DNA from: Actinacidiphila glaucinigra
Lineage (GTDB): Bacteria > Actinomycetota > Actinomycetes > Streptomycetales > Streptomycetaceae
Direction of reading: 5' to 3'
Assembly (NCBI RefSeq): GCF_900188405.1
Contig: NZ_FZOF01000033.1
Span: forward strand, 34,980-98,979
Length of the DNA: 64,000 bases
Shown: in pieces, positions 1 to 8,764 of the stretch
Layout of the letters: each line of letters begins with the position of its first letter
Numbering within the stretch: the first letter of the stretch is position 1
Notes under the pieces: model-generated
Databases searched by the model: none
The model's input: the letters and a program-made list of their open reading frames with translations, nothing else
Told to the model about the DNA's origin: nothing
Made by a program: the position numbers and the translations under genes

Positions 1-67
1 CGTCGCCACAGGGACCGGTCGGGCGCGGCGGCCGTCACCGACGGCTGACACGCAACGGCAGCGAACG

Positions 68-95
68 TTAGACGTCAGGCATAATCTTAGATGTC
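68..95 (+). promoter_or_regulatory. Probable TetR operator in its own promoter
   Basis: Two direct copies of TTAGAYGTC lie at 68-76 and 87-95, one and a half to two helical turns apart, about 45 bp ahead of the TetR start. The same TTAGAT core forms an inverted repeat ahead of the neighbouring dehydrogenase at 1780-1805. That similarity suggests one regulator binds both sites and represses itself and the dehydrogenase. Bases 1-48 end in a TGA in one frame and could be the tail of a gene that begins outside the window, but this cannot be confirmed. Confidence 0.5.
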
Positions 96-137
96 GGGTG
101 TCAATACGCCGGCCGGCGGCGCTACGGAGGGTGAAGG

Positions 138-710
138 ATGAGTCGCGTCTCGCAAGCAGAAGCAAAAGCCAACCGAGAGCGAGTGGTGGCCGCGGCGTCT
201 CGGCTGTTCCGCGAGAACGGTGTCGCCAAGGTCGGCATCGCGGACGTGATGAAGACGATCGGACTCACCCAGGGCGGCTTCTACAAGCAGTTCGCCTCCA
301 AGGCCGCGCTCGTCGACGAAGCGGCCGCCAAGGCCTTCGCCGACAACCTCCAGGACCTCAAGGCTCTGGACCAGAAAGCCGGGAAGCATCAGGCGGCCTG
401 GCAGTCGCTGCTCGAGTCCTACCTCTCCGTCGAGCATCGCGACGACCCCGGCCACGGCTGCCCCGCGGCCGGCTTCGCGGGCGACGTCGCGCGTGAGCCG
501 GAGCACAGGGAGACCTACGCCAAGGGCATCCAGGAGGTCGCGGACTGGATCGCGCCTGGGGACGCCGGCCTGGCGGCCTATGCCACCATCGTCGGCGGCA
601 TACTCCTTGCCCGCGCCACCGCAGGCACACCCCTGTCGGAGAAGATCCTTCAGGCCGCACATGAGGCGGTGGCGACGGCTGCCGACAGCGGTCGGTCGGC
701 AACCGACTGA
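138..710 (+). CDS. TetR/AcrR family transcriptional regulator
   Basis: A 190-residue one-component regulator. The N-terminal helix-turn-helix covers about residues 15-55, with the recognition helix in GLTQGGFYKQF (42-52), the usual TetR pattern. The C-terminal ligand-binding half contains a GHGCPAAGF segment common in one TetR branch. The ATG at 138 follows GGAGG with good spacing. The gene converges on the SDR at 953-1753, and both promoters carry TTAGAT-type repeats, so the SDR is the likely target. The ligand is unknown; an aldehyde, ketone or other electrophile would fit the family, but this is inference. Confidence 0.9.
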   Translation: MSRVSQAEAKANRERVVAAASRLFRENGVAKVGIADVMKTIGLTQGGFYKQFASKAALVDEAAAKAFADNLQDLKALDQKAGKHQAAWQSLLESYLSVEHRDDPGHGCPAAGFAGDVAREPEHRETYAKGIQEVADWIAPGDAGLAAYATIVGGILLARATAGTPLSEKILQAAHEAVATAADSGRSATD

Positions 711-723
711 CGGGCCGTACGGC

Positions 724-745
724 GGGGCGCGTTCATGAGCGCCCC
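724..745 (+). terminator. Hairpin after the TetR gene
   Basis: GGGGCGC (724-730) and GCGCCCC (739-745) form a perfect 7-bp stem with an 8-nt loop, 14 bases after the regulator stop. There is no T-tract, as is usual for actinobacterial hairpins. Confidence 0.45.
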
Positions 746-893
746 CTGGTCGCCACCGCGGTCGGCTCGTACGGCATCGCCGCCGGTTCGCGAAATGACC
801 GGCCCCCTCCCCACGTCGATCGAGGGCTCGCCGTCTGTTCGGCGCCGCGACCACCGCAGAGGGCCGCCGGCCTGAGGCGCACAGCAAGAGGGA

Positions 894-928
894 CCGCGGG
901 CCGAGGGCGAATGGCCCCCGGCCCGCGG
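894..928 (-). terminator. Hairpin after the SDR gene
   Basis: CCGCGGGCCG (894-903) pairs perfectly with CGGCCCGCGG (919-928), and inner G and C runs extend the stem. It lies 25 bases beyond the stop of the minus-strand SDR. Confidence 0.55.
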
Positions 929-952
929 CAGTGAACGTGCTCGCCCCCGCGG

Positions 953-1753
953 TCAGCGGGCGTAGCGTCCGGCGGGGCTCGTCAGGGACAGGCCCGGCAG
1001 GAGTGCCTGGCGGGCGTTCTCGTACGCCTCCCATTGGGCGTGATCCGGCAGCGAGGGGATCGTGACCAGCTCGCCGGCGTCGAGACCGGCGAGTGCGGCC
1101 CGCGCGGCGTCGCGGGGGGCCATGACGGCCTCCTTCGGCAGCTGGTCGAGTTCGATGCCCGAGCCGTCCCAGATCGCAGTCTCGAGCGCCCCGGGCATGA
1201 CGACCTGCACCCGGACGCCGGAGCCGGCGAACTCCTGCGCCAGGGCCTGGGTGAAGGCGATCACATACGCCTTGCCCCCGCCGTACACGGCGCCCACGGG
1301 CAGGATGTTGAGGGCGAGGGCGGACGAGATGTTGACGATCGTGCCCGTGCCCCGGCCGGAGAAGGCCTTCGCGGCGGCGGCCGCCAGCCTGGTGGTGGAG
1401 GTCAGGTTGAACGTGATCAGCCACTCCAACTGGTCCGGGTCCGCCGCGGACAGGGGGCCGAACAGGGCGCTGCCCGCGTTGTTCACCAGCATGTCGATCG
1501 AGGGGTCGGCCGCCAGCCGGTCCTCGACGCTCCGCATGCCCTTCGGCGTGGCCAGGTCGGCGCTCAGCACCGAGACCTCGACGCCGAAGCGCTCCGCGAG
1601 GTTCGCCGCGGCGGACTCCAGCCGTGCCTGGTCGCGGGCGACGAGCAGCAGGTCGCGCCCGCGCGCCGCCAACTCCTCGGCGTAGGCGGCACCCAGACCC
1701 GCGGTCGCGCCGGTGATGAGTGCCGTCCCGGCCTTCGCTGTGGACATGGTCAT
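953..1753 (-). CDS. Short-chain dehydrogenase/reductase (SDR)
   Basis: A 266-residue classical SDR, predicted to be a cytosolic NAD(P)-dependent oxidoreductase. Visible signatures are the nucleotide-binding TGATAGLG (14-21), NNAG (91-94), Ser143/144 and the catalytic pair Tyr157 and Lys161 (YGGGK). The length is typical. Two ATGs, at 1753 and 1747, both sit behind a GGAAGAGG ribosome-binding site; 1753 is used here. A perfect inverted repeat lies 27 bp upstream of the start and matches sequence in front of the TetR gene, so the SDR is probably de-repressed when the TetR ligand is present. The substrate cannot be read from the sequence. Confidence 0.9.
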   Translation of the reverse strand: MTMSTAKAGTALITGATAGLGAAYAEELAARGRDLLLVARDQARLESAAANLAERFGVEVSVLSADLATPKGMRSVEDRLAADPSIDMLVNNAGSALFGPLSAADPDQLEWLITFNLTSTTRLAAAAAKAFSGRGTGTIVNISSALALNILPVGAVYGGGKAYVIAFTQALAQEFAGSGVRVQVVMPGALETAIWDGSGIELDQLPKEAVMAPRDAARAALAGLDAGELVTIPSLPDHAQWEAYENARQALLPGLSLTSPAGRYAR

Positions 1754-1779
1754 TCCTCTTCCTTCAGTCGGAGTCGCAT

Positions 1780-1805
1780 CTTTAGATGGAGACAGTAATC
1801 TAAAG
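1780..1805 (-). promoter_or_regulatory. Inverted-repeat operator ahead of the SDR
   Basis: CTTTAGAT (1780-1787) and ATCTAAAG (1798-1805) are perfect inverted 8-mers separated by 10 bp, as expected for a TetR dimer site. They are AT-rich in an otherwise GC-rich region and lie just upstream of the SDR start at 1753. Confidence 0.65.
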
Positions 1806-2242
1806 CGGGATGGTCGTCCATCCCGGCCCCTGCGGCACGCGACATGGCCGGCGAACGGTGTCAGGCATGGGTACTTCGGCGCGGTCCGCGTCCCATCGGG
1901 TGTGACAGCGGCAGGTACGGGCGCCGAAGTGGTCGCGCTGGGCCTGGGTGAGGCGCGGCGGCGAAGGCAGGCGCGGGCGCACCATCGCGCGTGGCCCGGG
2001 ACAGGAGCAGGCGCCGACTTGATCTTTCGCCCGTGCGGCTTGGGCGTGAGTCGGGGGACTTCTCCGCTCGCCGCTACGTGGCGCCCTGCGCGCCGGTTGA
2101 GCGGACGTCATGGCGCAGAGCGAGGCGGGTCTTCGTTCGACCGGCGCGCCCGACGTCGCGGCGGACGCGGGCGGGGCCGGGTCCGTACGGGCAGGCCGGA
2201 CTCCCCCGGCGCCGAGATCGCCCGAGCCCGGCCGGCGCGGTG
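1806..2242. other. Intergenic stretch, no gene recognised
   Basis: About 440 bases between two minus-strand genes. Open frames exist on both strands, but their predicted proteins are Arg/Pro-rich with no recognisable motif, typical of GC-rich noise. Confidence 0.5.
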
Positions 2243-3232
2243 CTACCGGGCGAGCAGGGCCAGCGCTTCCCTCGCGTTGTGGTCGGCGATGCCCTGCATC
2301 AGCGAGCGGTGCGGGAAGTCGCCGTCCAGGATGCGCAGGGGTCCGGCCACCAGGGACAGACGCATCGCGAGCATGAACAGGTCGAGCCGTGCGGGATCGA
2401 GACCCGGGCGCGACAGGGCCGGGTAACGCTCACCGAAACGGAGCTGCAGGAACACGTGCTCCCACTCGGCGTCGAAGAACATCAGGCCCTCGATGTCGAT
2501 GAGGACGGGGTGTCCGTGGGCATCGAGAAGGACGTGGTCAGGCCCGAGTTCGCCATGGATCAGCCGGTACTCCGTGCGCGGGGCGACCCGTGCGGCCAGC
2601 TCCTGCAGGCGGTCTCGCAAAGGGGCCGCGGCCGATCCGATCCGGGGGTCGCGTTCGGCCGCCTCCGCGAGGTCCTCGAGGGCGCGCTCGAACACGACCT
2701 GTTCGCACGAATCGCCGCTGGCCTTGTCTCCGCGCTCCAGCACGTCCACCCTGCCGTAGTGCCGACTGCGCTGCTGGTACATCACGTCGAGCATGGCGGC
2801 CAGTTCACCCAAGGCATCCGACGCGCGTACGGGATCGGTTCTCAGGAACGCTTCCAACGTGGGCCCGGCGATGTCCTCGACCACCGCCACATCGGCCGGG
2901 TGGCGGCGCCGGCTGTCGTCGGCCAGGACCAGCCCCGGAACCCGGACCCCGATGCGTTCCAGCGTTCGTTGCGCCGCCAGAAAGGGAACCAGCCCGGAGG
3001 CGGGAGCGAACGGGTGGACCGCATCGGCACCCTCCGCGGCCGGCCAGAAGTTCTCGCCCTCGGCCCAGCTGTAGACGATCACACTCGCCGCACGCGAACC
3101 GCGCACATGAACCCGGTAGACACCCTTCTTGCTCCCGCCGCGCAACCGGTCCACCCCGACAACGTCGGCTCCCGCCCCCAGTGCCTCACGTACGATCCCC
3201 GACAGCACTGCGGTCTCGGTGAACTGGCGCAT
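2243..3232 (-). CDS. APH-fold phosphotransferase family protein
   Basis: A 329-residue protein of the aminoglycoside phosphotransferase/choline kinase fold. The N-lobe has a Lys-rich GGSKKGVYRV strand-loop (32-41) and the C-lobe a Brenner-like motif HGELGPDHVLLD (226-237), followed by IDIEG (245-249) where the metal-binding acid is expected. In active kinases the Brenner motif is HGDxxxxN; here Asp is Glu228 and Asn is His233, so activity or substrate may differ. Aminoglycosides are only one of many possible substrates. It ends close to an unknown gene on the same strand (3242), and the two may be co-transcribed. Confidence 0.75.
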   Translation of the reverse strand: MRQFTETAVLSGIVREALGAGADVVGVDRLRGGSKKGVYRVHVRGSRAASVIVYSWAEGENFWPAAEGADAVHPFAPASGLVPFLAAQRTLERIGVRVPGLVLADDSRRRHPADVAVVEDIAGPTLEAFLRTDPVRASDALGELAAMLDVMYQQRSRHYGRVDVLERGDKASGDSCEQVVFERALEDLAEAAERDPRIGSAAAPLRDRLQELAARVAPRTEYRLIHGELGPDHVLLDAHGHPVLIDIEGLMFFDAEWEHVFLQLRFGERYPALSRPGLDPARLDLFMLAMRLSLVAGPLRILDGDFPHRSLMQGIADHNAREALALLAR

Positions 3233-3241
3233 CCGCCGACC

Positions 3242-3919
3242 CTATCCTCGGCCCGGTACGCCAGTGACCACCTTCCACCGCGTCAGCCGGCGTCGGCCGG
3301 CGTCGGCCGGCGCGGGAAGGTCGAGCACGCGGGCCAGGGCGGCGGTGACGGGAACGCAGCGGCCGGGAAGGTGCCTGGACGACCAGTCGATTGCGAGCGT
3401 GAGGAAGTCCGTCAGGTCGCGCTCGGCAGCGGTGAGCAGGCGGCGGAGCCCGGTCACGGACAGTTCGATCACCGCGCTGTCGTGCTGCTCGGCGTCGACG
3501 GTGAGCCGTACGGTGTCGCCGAGGCTCTCCGCAACCCGTGACACAGGGTCGTGGCCGAATCCGAGCAGGCCGCCGTTGTCGGCGAACCGGTGCCAGTCGC
3601 GCCAGTCCTCCAGCCCGTCGCAGCAACCGGGCAGGAAGGTGACCCCTGTGGAGGTGTCGGTGACCCGCAGGCCGCCGGTTGCGAAGAGGTCGTCGAAGGT
3701 CAGCAGTCCGTGCAGGAACGAGTCGAGTGCGGCGGCCAGGCGAGGTGGACGATCGCCGTCGGGATCGACGTCGTTGCAGGCGGCGATGCGCATCACCGCC
3801 GTCCCGACCTCGGCGGGCGAGAGCCCGCCGTTGAGCGGCAGGACTCCTGACGGCTCGGTCGTGGCGACGGACCAGAGGCCGAAGCCGTCGGGTGCGCGTG
3901 TCTCCGGGACGGGCTGCAT
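3242..3919 (-). CDS. Conserved-looking protein of unknown function
   Basis: About 225 residues from the ATG at 3919. The frame stays open upstream to 4033, but that stretch is Arg/Cys-rich and unlikely to be translated; a GTG at 3925 is an alternative start. The protein is soluble and acidic, with no signal peptide or membrane segment. A Trp/Asp-rich patch (GLEDWRDWHRFADNGGLLGF) and the beta-rich middle suggest a compact globular domain. Family not recognised. The stop lies only 9 bases from the start of the APH-fold gene, so the two probably form one transcript. Confidence 0.6.
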   Translation of the reverse strand: MQPVPETRAPDGFGLWSVATTEPSGVLPLNGGLSPAEVGTAVMRIAACNDVDPDGDRPPRLAAALDSFLHGLLTFDDLFATGGLRVTDTSTGVTFLPGCCDGLEDWRDWHRFADNGGLLGFGHDPVSRVAESLGDTVRLTVDAEQHDSAVIELSVTGLRRLLTAAERDLTDFLTLAIDWSSRHLPGRCVPVTAALARVLDLPAPADAGRRRLTRWKVVTGVPGRG

Positions 3920-4093
3920 CACGATCACCCGGCGAAGTGTTCCGCATCCCGCGCCCGCATCGCCTCCCGATCGCGCCGAGTGCCACTGACACTTCCAGCG
4001 GGAACAGGCCTCGCGCGTCTCCTCATGTGCCACTTCTGACGTCAGGTCATGGATGCCCCGGTTGGTGACGGTTGGATCGCCTCACGAGGCCCC

Positions 4094-4140
4094 ACCAGTA
4101 ACTCTTAATTTAGGAATTATTATTGACGCGCGCCGGTAAC
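4094..4140 (+). promoter_or_regulatory. AT-rich promoter region of the GH27 gene
   Basis: A sharply AT-rich island (about 4104-4134, including CTTAATTTAGGAATTATTA) sits about 155 bp upstream of the secreted galactosidase. It ends in TTGACG (4133-4138), which resembles a -35 box, but no clear -10 follows. It may be a promoter or activator/repressor site for carbohydrate control. The rest of 3920-4290 shows no gene. Confidence 0.35.
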
Positions 4141-4290
4141 CCCTGCAGGATCCTGGAAACGAGATCGCAGGCGCGCGGGCATGGACGGGTCCGAAGACCA
4201 CCGCCGCACCCTCCACGAGGGAGCGGCACCCCAGGGTCATGACCGGGACGGGTCGGCACGCCTGATCGATCGGACAGCGAAGGATCCGAT

Positions 4291-6372
4291 GTGAAACGAC
4301 ATCTCACCGCCCTCCTCGCCCTCGTGGCCGGCTTGCTGGCGCTGCCGGCACCTGCCTACGCGAGCCCGGCGGCGGCCACTGCCACGGCAGGGACGCCGGC
4401 ATCGGGGCAGGTGCTGAGCCCGACGCCGTACATGGGCTGGAACACCTACTACGCGTTCGGTGGCGATCCCACCGAGGCCGAGATCAAGTCGACTGCCGAC
4501 TTCCTCGTCAGCAGCGGCCTGCGCGACGCCGGCTACCAGTACGTCTGGATCGACGGCAACTGGGCGGCGCCGACCCCGCGCAGCGCGGCCGGTGACCTGA
4601 CGCCCAACCCCGCCCAGTTCCCGAACGGGCTGAAGCCGCTGGTCGACTACATCCACTCCAAGGGCCTGAAGGCCGGCATCTACACCGACGCCGGCCCGTA
4701 CATACCGGGCAAGTGCGGACTGGGCAGCCACGGCTACTACCAGCGCGACGCGGACCAGTTCGCCGCCTGGAAGTTCGACGCGGTCAAGGTGGACTACCTC
4801 TGCGGTATCGCCGCGGACCTCGACCCGAAGACGGTGTACACCGAGTTCGCGCAGGCGCTGCGGAACAACGCCAGCAAGCGCCCCATGATCTTCAACCTCT
4901 GCAACCCGGTGACCTCCCCCGACTGGGGCAACTACCCGGAGGAGCAGCAGTCGACGTACTCCTGGAGCTACGCCCCGAAGATCGCGCAGTCCTGGCGGAC
5001 GTACACCGACGTGGGCTTCGTCGACGAGATCAAGTTCAAGGACGTGCTGCGCAACTACGACGCGAACGCGCGGCACCCCGAGGCCGCGGGTCCCGGGCAC
5101 TTCAACGACCCTGACTACCTCGGTCCCGAACACGGAATGTCCGACGAGGAGTTCCGTACCCAGATGACGCTCTGGTCGGTGGCGGCCGCCCCGCTGATCA
5201 TCGGCAGCGACGTCACCAAGCTGGGCAAGACCTCGCTCAGCACTCTCTCCGACCCCGATGTGCTCGCGATCAACCAGGACCCCGCCGTCGTCCAGGCCGT
5301 CCGCGTCGGCCCCGCCGGCACGACGGAGACCTGGGTGAAGCGACTCGCCAACGGTGACCGTGCCGTGGTCCTGCTGAACCGGGGCGACAGCCCCGCGACC
5401 CTGACCACGAAGGCGTCTTCGGTCGGTCTGTCAGGCCACCGGTTCACCCTGAAGAACGCCTGGACCGACGAGATCACCGAGAGCGCCGGAACCATCAGCG
5501 CCGCCGTCCCGGCCCACGGCGCGGCCCTGTTCCGGGTCCGCCCGGCCACGGGCAAGCTCGGCCTTCCGCACGTCGTCGCCGGCCTGCCGCAGGTGACGAA
5601 GGTCGGCAGCGACACGGTGCCTGCCGGATCCGCTCCCCTGGTCGCCGGCGGCGACCAGGCCCAGATCGAGGTCACCGTCCGCAACGACGGTACGCAGCCG
5701 GTCCTCACGCCGCAGGTGGAGCTGGCGGTGCCCGCCGGCTGGACGGCCCGTCCCCTCGGCAATGCGCCGAAGCTGCTGGGCATCAACAACTCCGCGACCC
5801 TCGCCTACACGGTGACCCTGCCTGCCGACGCCGCACCGGGCAACGCCACGGTGACCGCGGGCACGTCCTACACGGTGGTCGGCAAGGGACGCCTGCGGCA
5901 GGAGACCGCCACGGCGATCGTCGTCGCACCGGCGGCGCCGCACGGCGACACCGTGCTGTCCCACCACAAGTGGATCAGCGCCACCAGCGGCTGGATGAGC
6001 CCGACCGTCGACAACAGCGTCGGCGGCTGGTCGCCGATCAGCATGCTCGGCCAGGTCTACCCGACCGGCATCGGGGTCGCCTCGCCGTCCACCGTCCGCT
6101 ACTACCTCGGTGACCAGTGCAGCCGGCTGACCGCGACCGTCGGCATCGACGACGCGGTGCGCAACGTCGGCCCGGAGGGTGGCACGTCCACCTTCCAGGT
6201 GATCGGTGACGGCAAGGTGCTGTACGACAGCGGTGTGGTCACCCGCGACGACGTCCACCAGGCCGACGTCGACCTGACCGGCGTCCGGGTCCTCGACCTC
6301 GTGGTCGGCGACGCCGGCGACGGCGGCTACAACGACCGCGCCAACTGGGCGGGCCTCGACGCCACCTGCTGA
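4291..6372 (+). CDS. Secreted GH27 alpha-galactosidase with NPCBM domain
   Basis: A 693-residue exported glycoside hydrolase. Residues 1-25 are a Sec signal peptide ending at AYA. The GH27 TIM barrel spans about 45-330: MGWNTYY, WIDGNW and the nucleophile strand VKVDYLCG (Asp168), with the acid/base Asp240 in SWRTYTD. A beta-sandwich domain follows, then a NEW3-type Ig-like region (about 430-545) and a C-terminal NPCBM domain (about 555-693, HHKWISATSGW). It should release terminal alpha-galactose, or possibly beta-L-arabinopyranose, from plant polysaccharides outside the cell. It is monocistronic, closed by a 17-bp hairpin. Confidence 0.92.
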   Translation: MKRHLTALLALVAGLLALPAPAYASPAAATATAGTPASGQVLSPTPYMGWNTYYAFGGDPTEAEIKSTADFLVSSGLRDAGYQYVWIDGNWAAPTPRSAAGDLTPNPAQFPNGLKPLVDYIHSKGLKAGIYTDAGPYIPGKCGLGSHGYYQRDADQFAAWKFDAVKVDYLCGIAADLDPKTVYTEFAQALRNNASKRPMIFNLCNPVTSPDWGNYPEEQQSTYSWSYAPKIAQSWRTYTDVGFVDEIKFKDVLRNYDANARHPEAAGPGHFNDPDYLGPEHGMSDEEFRTQMTLWSVAAAPLIIGSDVTKLGKTSLSTLSDPDVLAINQDPAVVQAVRVGPAGTTETWVKRLANGDRAVVLLNRGDSPATLTTKASSVGLSGHRFTLKNAWTDEITESAGTISAAVPAHGAALFRVRPATGKLGLPHVVAGLPQVTKVGSDTVPAGSAPLVAGGDQAQIEVTVRNDGTQPVLTPQVELAVPAGWTARPLGNAPKLLGINNSATLAYTVTLPADAAPGNATVTAGTSYTVVGKGRLRQETATAIVVAPAAPHGDTVLSHHKWISATSGWMSPTVDNSVGGWSPISMLGQVYPTGIGVASPSTVRYYLGDQCSRLTATVGIDDAVRNVGPEGGTSTFQVIGDGKVLYDSGVVTRDDVHQADVDLTGVRVLDLVVGDAGDGGYNDRANWAGLDATC

Positions 6373-6433
6373 CCCGGCTCGGCCGCACCCAGGAGGCACC
6401 ACACCCCGGGTGCGGCCGATCCGCCAAGCCTCT

Positions 6434-6471
6434 CGACACGCCGTGACGCGGTTGCGCGTCACGGCGTGTCG
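6434..6471 (+). terminator. Perfect 17-bp hairpin terminator
   Basis: CGACACGCCGTGACGCG (6434-6450) and its exact complement (6455-6471) enclose the loop GTTG, 62 bases after the GH27 stop. This is one of the strongest stems in the window. Confidence 0.8.
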
Positions 6472-6578
6472 CTTGGTAGGCCCGCGACGGGGAGCGCACC
6501 ACACCGGCGGGCAGCAGCACTGCTACTGTGCGGACGCCCTCGCCCCGACCGACGACCGAACTCGGAGAGCACCCGCAG

Positions 6579-7367
6579 ATGGCCCACACCTCGGGATCCT
6601 TCCCCTCCGCCGCCGCCTACGCCGACGGCGTGGTGGGCGGCACAGGCGCCCCTTTCAGTTGGAGCGATCTCGAGTCCAGCGCCTTCACGCGACTGCCGGA
6701 ACTGCACAAGGCAGTCAAGGCGGCCGGCGCCGATCTCGACCACACCAAGACCCGGCGGGACCACGCGCTGTCCGCGGGCTGGCTCGTTCTCCTGTTCGCA
6801 CCGCTGGCCCTGCCCCTTCTGGCGATCCTGGCCGTCAGACATGAGGACTCGGCGGTACTCCTGCACGTCGCCATCGCGCTGATCTGCGCCGGCCACATCG
6901 CACTGCGCGCCATGGAATGGCGGCGGACACGGAGCGGCGGGACCCGGGCAACGGACCAGGAGGCCGTACTCGCCTCATTCGAGACCGTTTTCGCCGCCGT
7001 GTCCGCCGGCATCTACGCGGTCGCCGCCGGCGTCACGCCGTCACCGGGACTCTGGCTCCTGTGCGCCGGCCAGGCGGCCGTGGCAGCCATGTGCGTGGTG
7101 AGCATCCGCGTGACCAGGAAGGCCGCCGGCCGCGGCGTCCCGACATCACAGCGACCGGCCTTCGAGGACGTCCTGGCTCTCGTCTCCGCCCTCGACGACA
7201 ACGAGCGCACGGCCCTCCTCGCCGACCTGCACCTCGCCCTCGAACGCCTCGCCGACGCGGGCGTGATCACCCCGGCACAGTACGACGAAGCACACCGAGC
7301 CCCCCTGGGAAGCCTCGCCCGCCGGCTCTGGGCACTGGAGCGGTCCCCGGCCCGCCAGACGCGATAG
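6579..7367 (+). CDS. Membrane protein of unknown function
   Basis: 262 residues from the ATG at 6579, preceded by GGAGAG with 9-nt spacing; an upstream in-frame ATG at 6528 has no good ribosome-binding site. Residues about 60-110 contain two hydrophobic segments (AGWLVLLFAPLALPLLAIL and a second starting LLHVAIALICAG) and about 140-180 two more, giving four predicted membrane spans. The C-terminal third is a soluble helical domain beginning FEDVLALVSALDDNERTALL, with a short SHOCT-like ending (LERLADAGVITPAQYDE). It may be a small sensor or scaffold; function unknown. Confidence 0.7.
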   Translation: MAHTSGSFPSAAAYADGVVGGTGAPFSWSDLESSAFTRLPELHKAVKAAGADLDHTKTRRDHALSAGWLVLLFAPLALPLLAILAVRHEDSAVLLHVAIALICAGHIALRAMEWRRTRSGGTRATDQEAVLASFETVFAAVSAGIYAVAAGVTPSPGLWLLCAGQAAVAAMCVVSIRVTRKAAGRGVPTSQRPAFEDVLALVSALDDNERTALLADLHLALERLADAGVITPAQYDEAHRAPLGSLARRLWALERSPARQTR

Positions 7368-7449
7368 GCCCCCATCCTCACGTGCCGGGCCGCGCCGAAC
7401 GCCGCTTGAGATCCCCGGGTTGTCAGTGCTCTCCACTACGGTGCGCGGC

Positions 7450-7944
7450 ATGAGGCACTGGATACGCCAGCCACTCCCGCAGCACGAAGAGATCAACGTC
7501 GTCTTCTTCCGGGGCATGTCCCTGGACACGCTCACGCGAGGGCTCCTCGCCGCGCAGCGGATGCCGCTCGCGTACGGCAAGGGCACCGAGTGGGGGGTGA
7601 TGATGCACCCCATGCTCAGCTGGAAAAACGACGACTACGACCTCACGAACTACGCGCCGCTGTGCCGGGACGGTGGAGAACTGGTCGTCTTCGTGACCGA
7701 ACCCTGCAGCGTCAAAGGCTTCCCTCCCGACTTCCACTACTACCGCGATGGGCGCCTGCTCACCTGCTTCAGCTTCGAGGCCCTGGACTACCCGGGTGGC
7801 GACAGGCCCAACCTTCTGCTCCCTGCTCTCACCGCGGCAAAGCTCGTCGCCCCGGACGCGGACTACGACAGCGGTGACTACGAGGAACGGATCGTGCAGG
7901 CGATCACGGAATTCCTCGCCCTGCCCGAACTCGACATGCCCTGA
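7450..7944 (+). CDS. Small globular protein, DUF6461-like
   Basis: 164 residues from the ATG at 7450; an in-frame TTG at 7420 and GTG at 7426 are alternative starts, and no clear ribosome-binding site decides. The protein is rich in Trp, Tyr and Asp (EWGVMMHPMLSWKNDDYDL, FHYYRDGRLLTCFSFEALDY), a pattern seen in Streptomyces SUKH- and DUF6461-like proteins often found near polymorphic toxins. Soluble, no signal. The family link is tentative. Confidence 0.6.
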   Translation: MRHWIRQPLPQHEEINVVFFRGMSLDTLTRGLLAAQRMPLAYGKGTEWGVMMHPMLSWKNDDYDLTNYAPLCRDGGELVVFVTEPCSVKGFPPDFHYYRDGRLLTCFSFEALDYPGGDRPNLLLPALTAAKLVAPDADYDSGDYEERIVQAITEFLALPELDMP

Positions 7945-7976
7945 CACCGAGCCCCGGACACGACACCGGGCCGTCT

Positions 7977-8189
7977 CTGGCTGCGGTCGAGTGGGCGGTC
8001 GGCAGGACGCCGGCGATCGGGCGGTTCCCCTCGCGAAGGAGATCCGCGGTCTGCCCCGACGCCGTCACACGGCACAGTCACGACTTCGCCGAGATGCTGG
8101 ACCGCGTCCTTGCCGGCAGCCTGCCGGGCTTTCGCTCCCTGGTCAGCGGCCCGCAACGAGACTGCGACGCTGTCCGCATGGCCTGGTGA
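7977..8189 (+). pseudogene. Relic of an ISL3-family transposase C-terminus
   Basis: In the frame starting at 7977 the translation ends HDFAEMLDRVLAGSLPGF and then RSLVSGPQRDCDAVRMAW before a TGA at 8187. ISL3 transposases carry a region of the form FARML...LPALRSFARGLRRDxxAVxAGL shortly before the last catalytic residue, and the relic matches this with an internal deletion. No catalytic acids survive. The following bases (about 8248-8275, ending CCCCGACAGAGCGG) resemble ISL3 inverted-repeat sequence, but no partner repeat was found. The gap 7945-8296 holds nothing else recognisable. Confidence 0.45.
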
Positions 8190-8296
8190 CGAGCCGACCT
8201 CGACCTCCCACGCTGACGCGCACTTCTCGCCCCATGACCCTGTGACATCGCAAGATCCCCGACAGAGCGGAAGCACGCGACCACCCACAACACCGT

Positions 8297-8764
8297 TCAG
8301 ATGTGAGAAGTAAGACCAGTGACGGGATCGTGGGAGATCAACGTCGGCATCCCCGGGCTGTACAGAACGGTCTCGCCGGTCAGCAGGGCCGGACGTCGAC
8401 TGGCCGTCGCGACCTCAACCAGAAACCGCAGCACGTCGGCCACCCCCGCCCCGTCGACGACCTGCTCAGGCCAAACGGAGAACTCGATCTCCTCCTCGTC
8501 GAGGGGCAGGGCGAAGAACCACACGGCGCCGAAGCGGGCCCGGAAGGCGAAACTCGTCCCCTGGCCCTCCGGCTCGTCCGCCCAAGCGCGGAAGAGGTCG
8601 GCGAAGGCGGGACTCACGGGATCGAGTCGCGGGTAGGTGTGCTCCACCTCGGTCTCGTCGGCCACGACACGCAGGCGTTCGAAGACCGCGATCCACTCGG
8701 CGCGGGTCGCGTCGAGGACCCGAATGTCCCTCAGGCTGCCGTCGAGGTAGAACACATCGCACAT
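8297..8764 (-). CDS. Small acidic protein, immunity-like
   Basis: 155 residues from the ATG at 8764; the frame is open further upstream, but that part reads as noise. The protein starts MCDVFYLDGSLRDIRV and is acidic, with aromatic strands (FRARFGAVWFFALPLDEEEI). It has no membrane segment or signal. Size and composition resemble SUKH-like immunity proteins, but no family is recognised. It is divergent from the peptidoglycan-binding relic at 8885, so the pair may be left over from a secreted effector and its immunity gene; this is speculation. Confidence 0.55.
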   Translation of the reverse strand: MCDVFYLDGSLRDIRVLDATRAEWIAVFERLRVVADETEVEHTYPRLDPVSPAFADLFRAWADEPEGQGTSFAFRARFGAVWFFALPLDEEEIEFSVWPEQVVDGAGVADVLRFLVEVATASRRPALLTGETVLYSPGMPTLISHDPVTGLTSHI

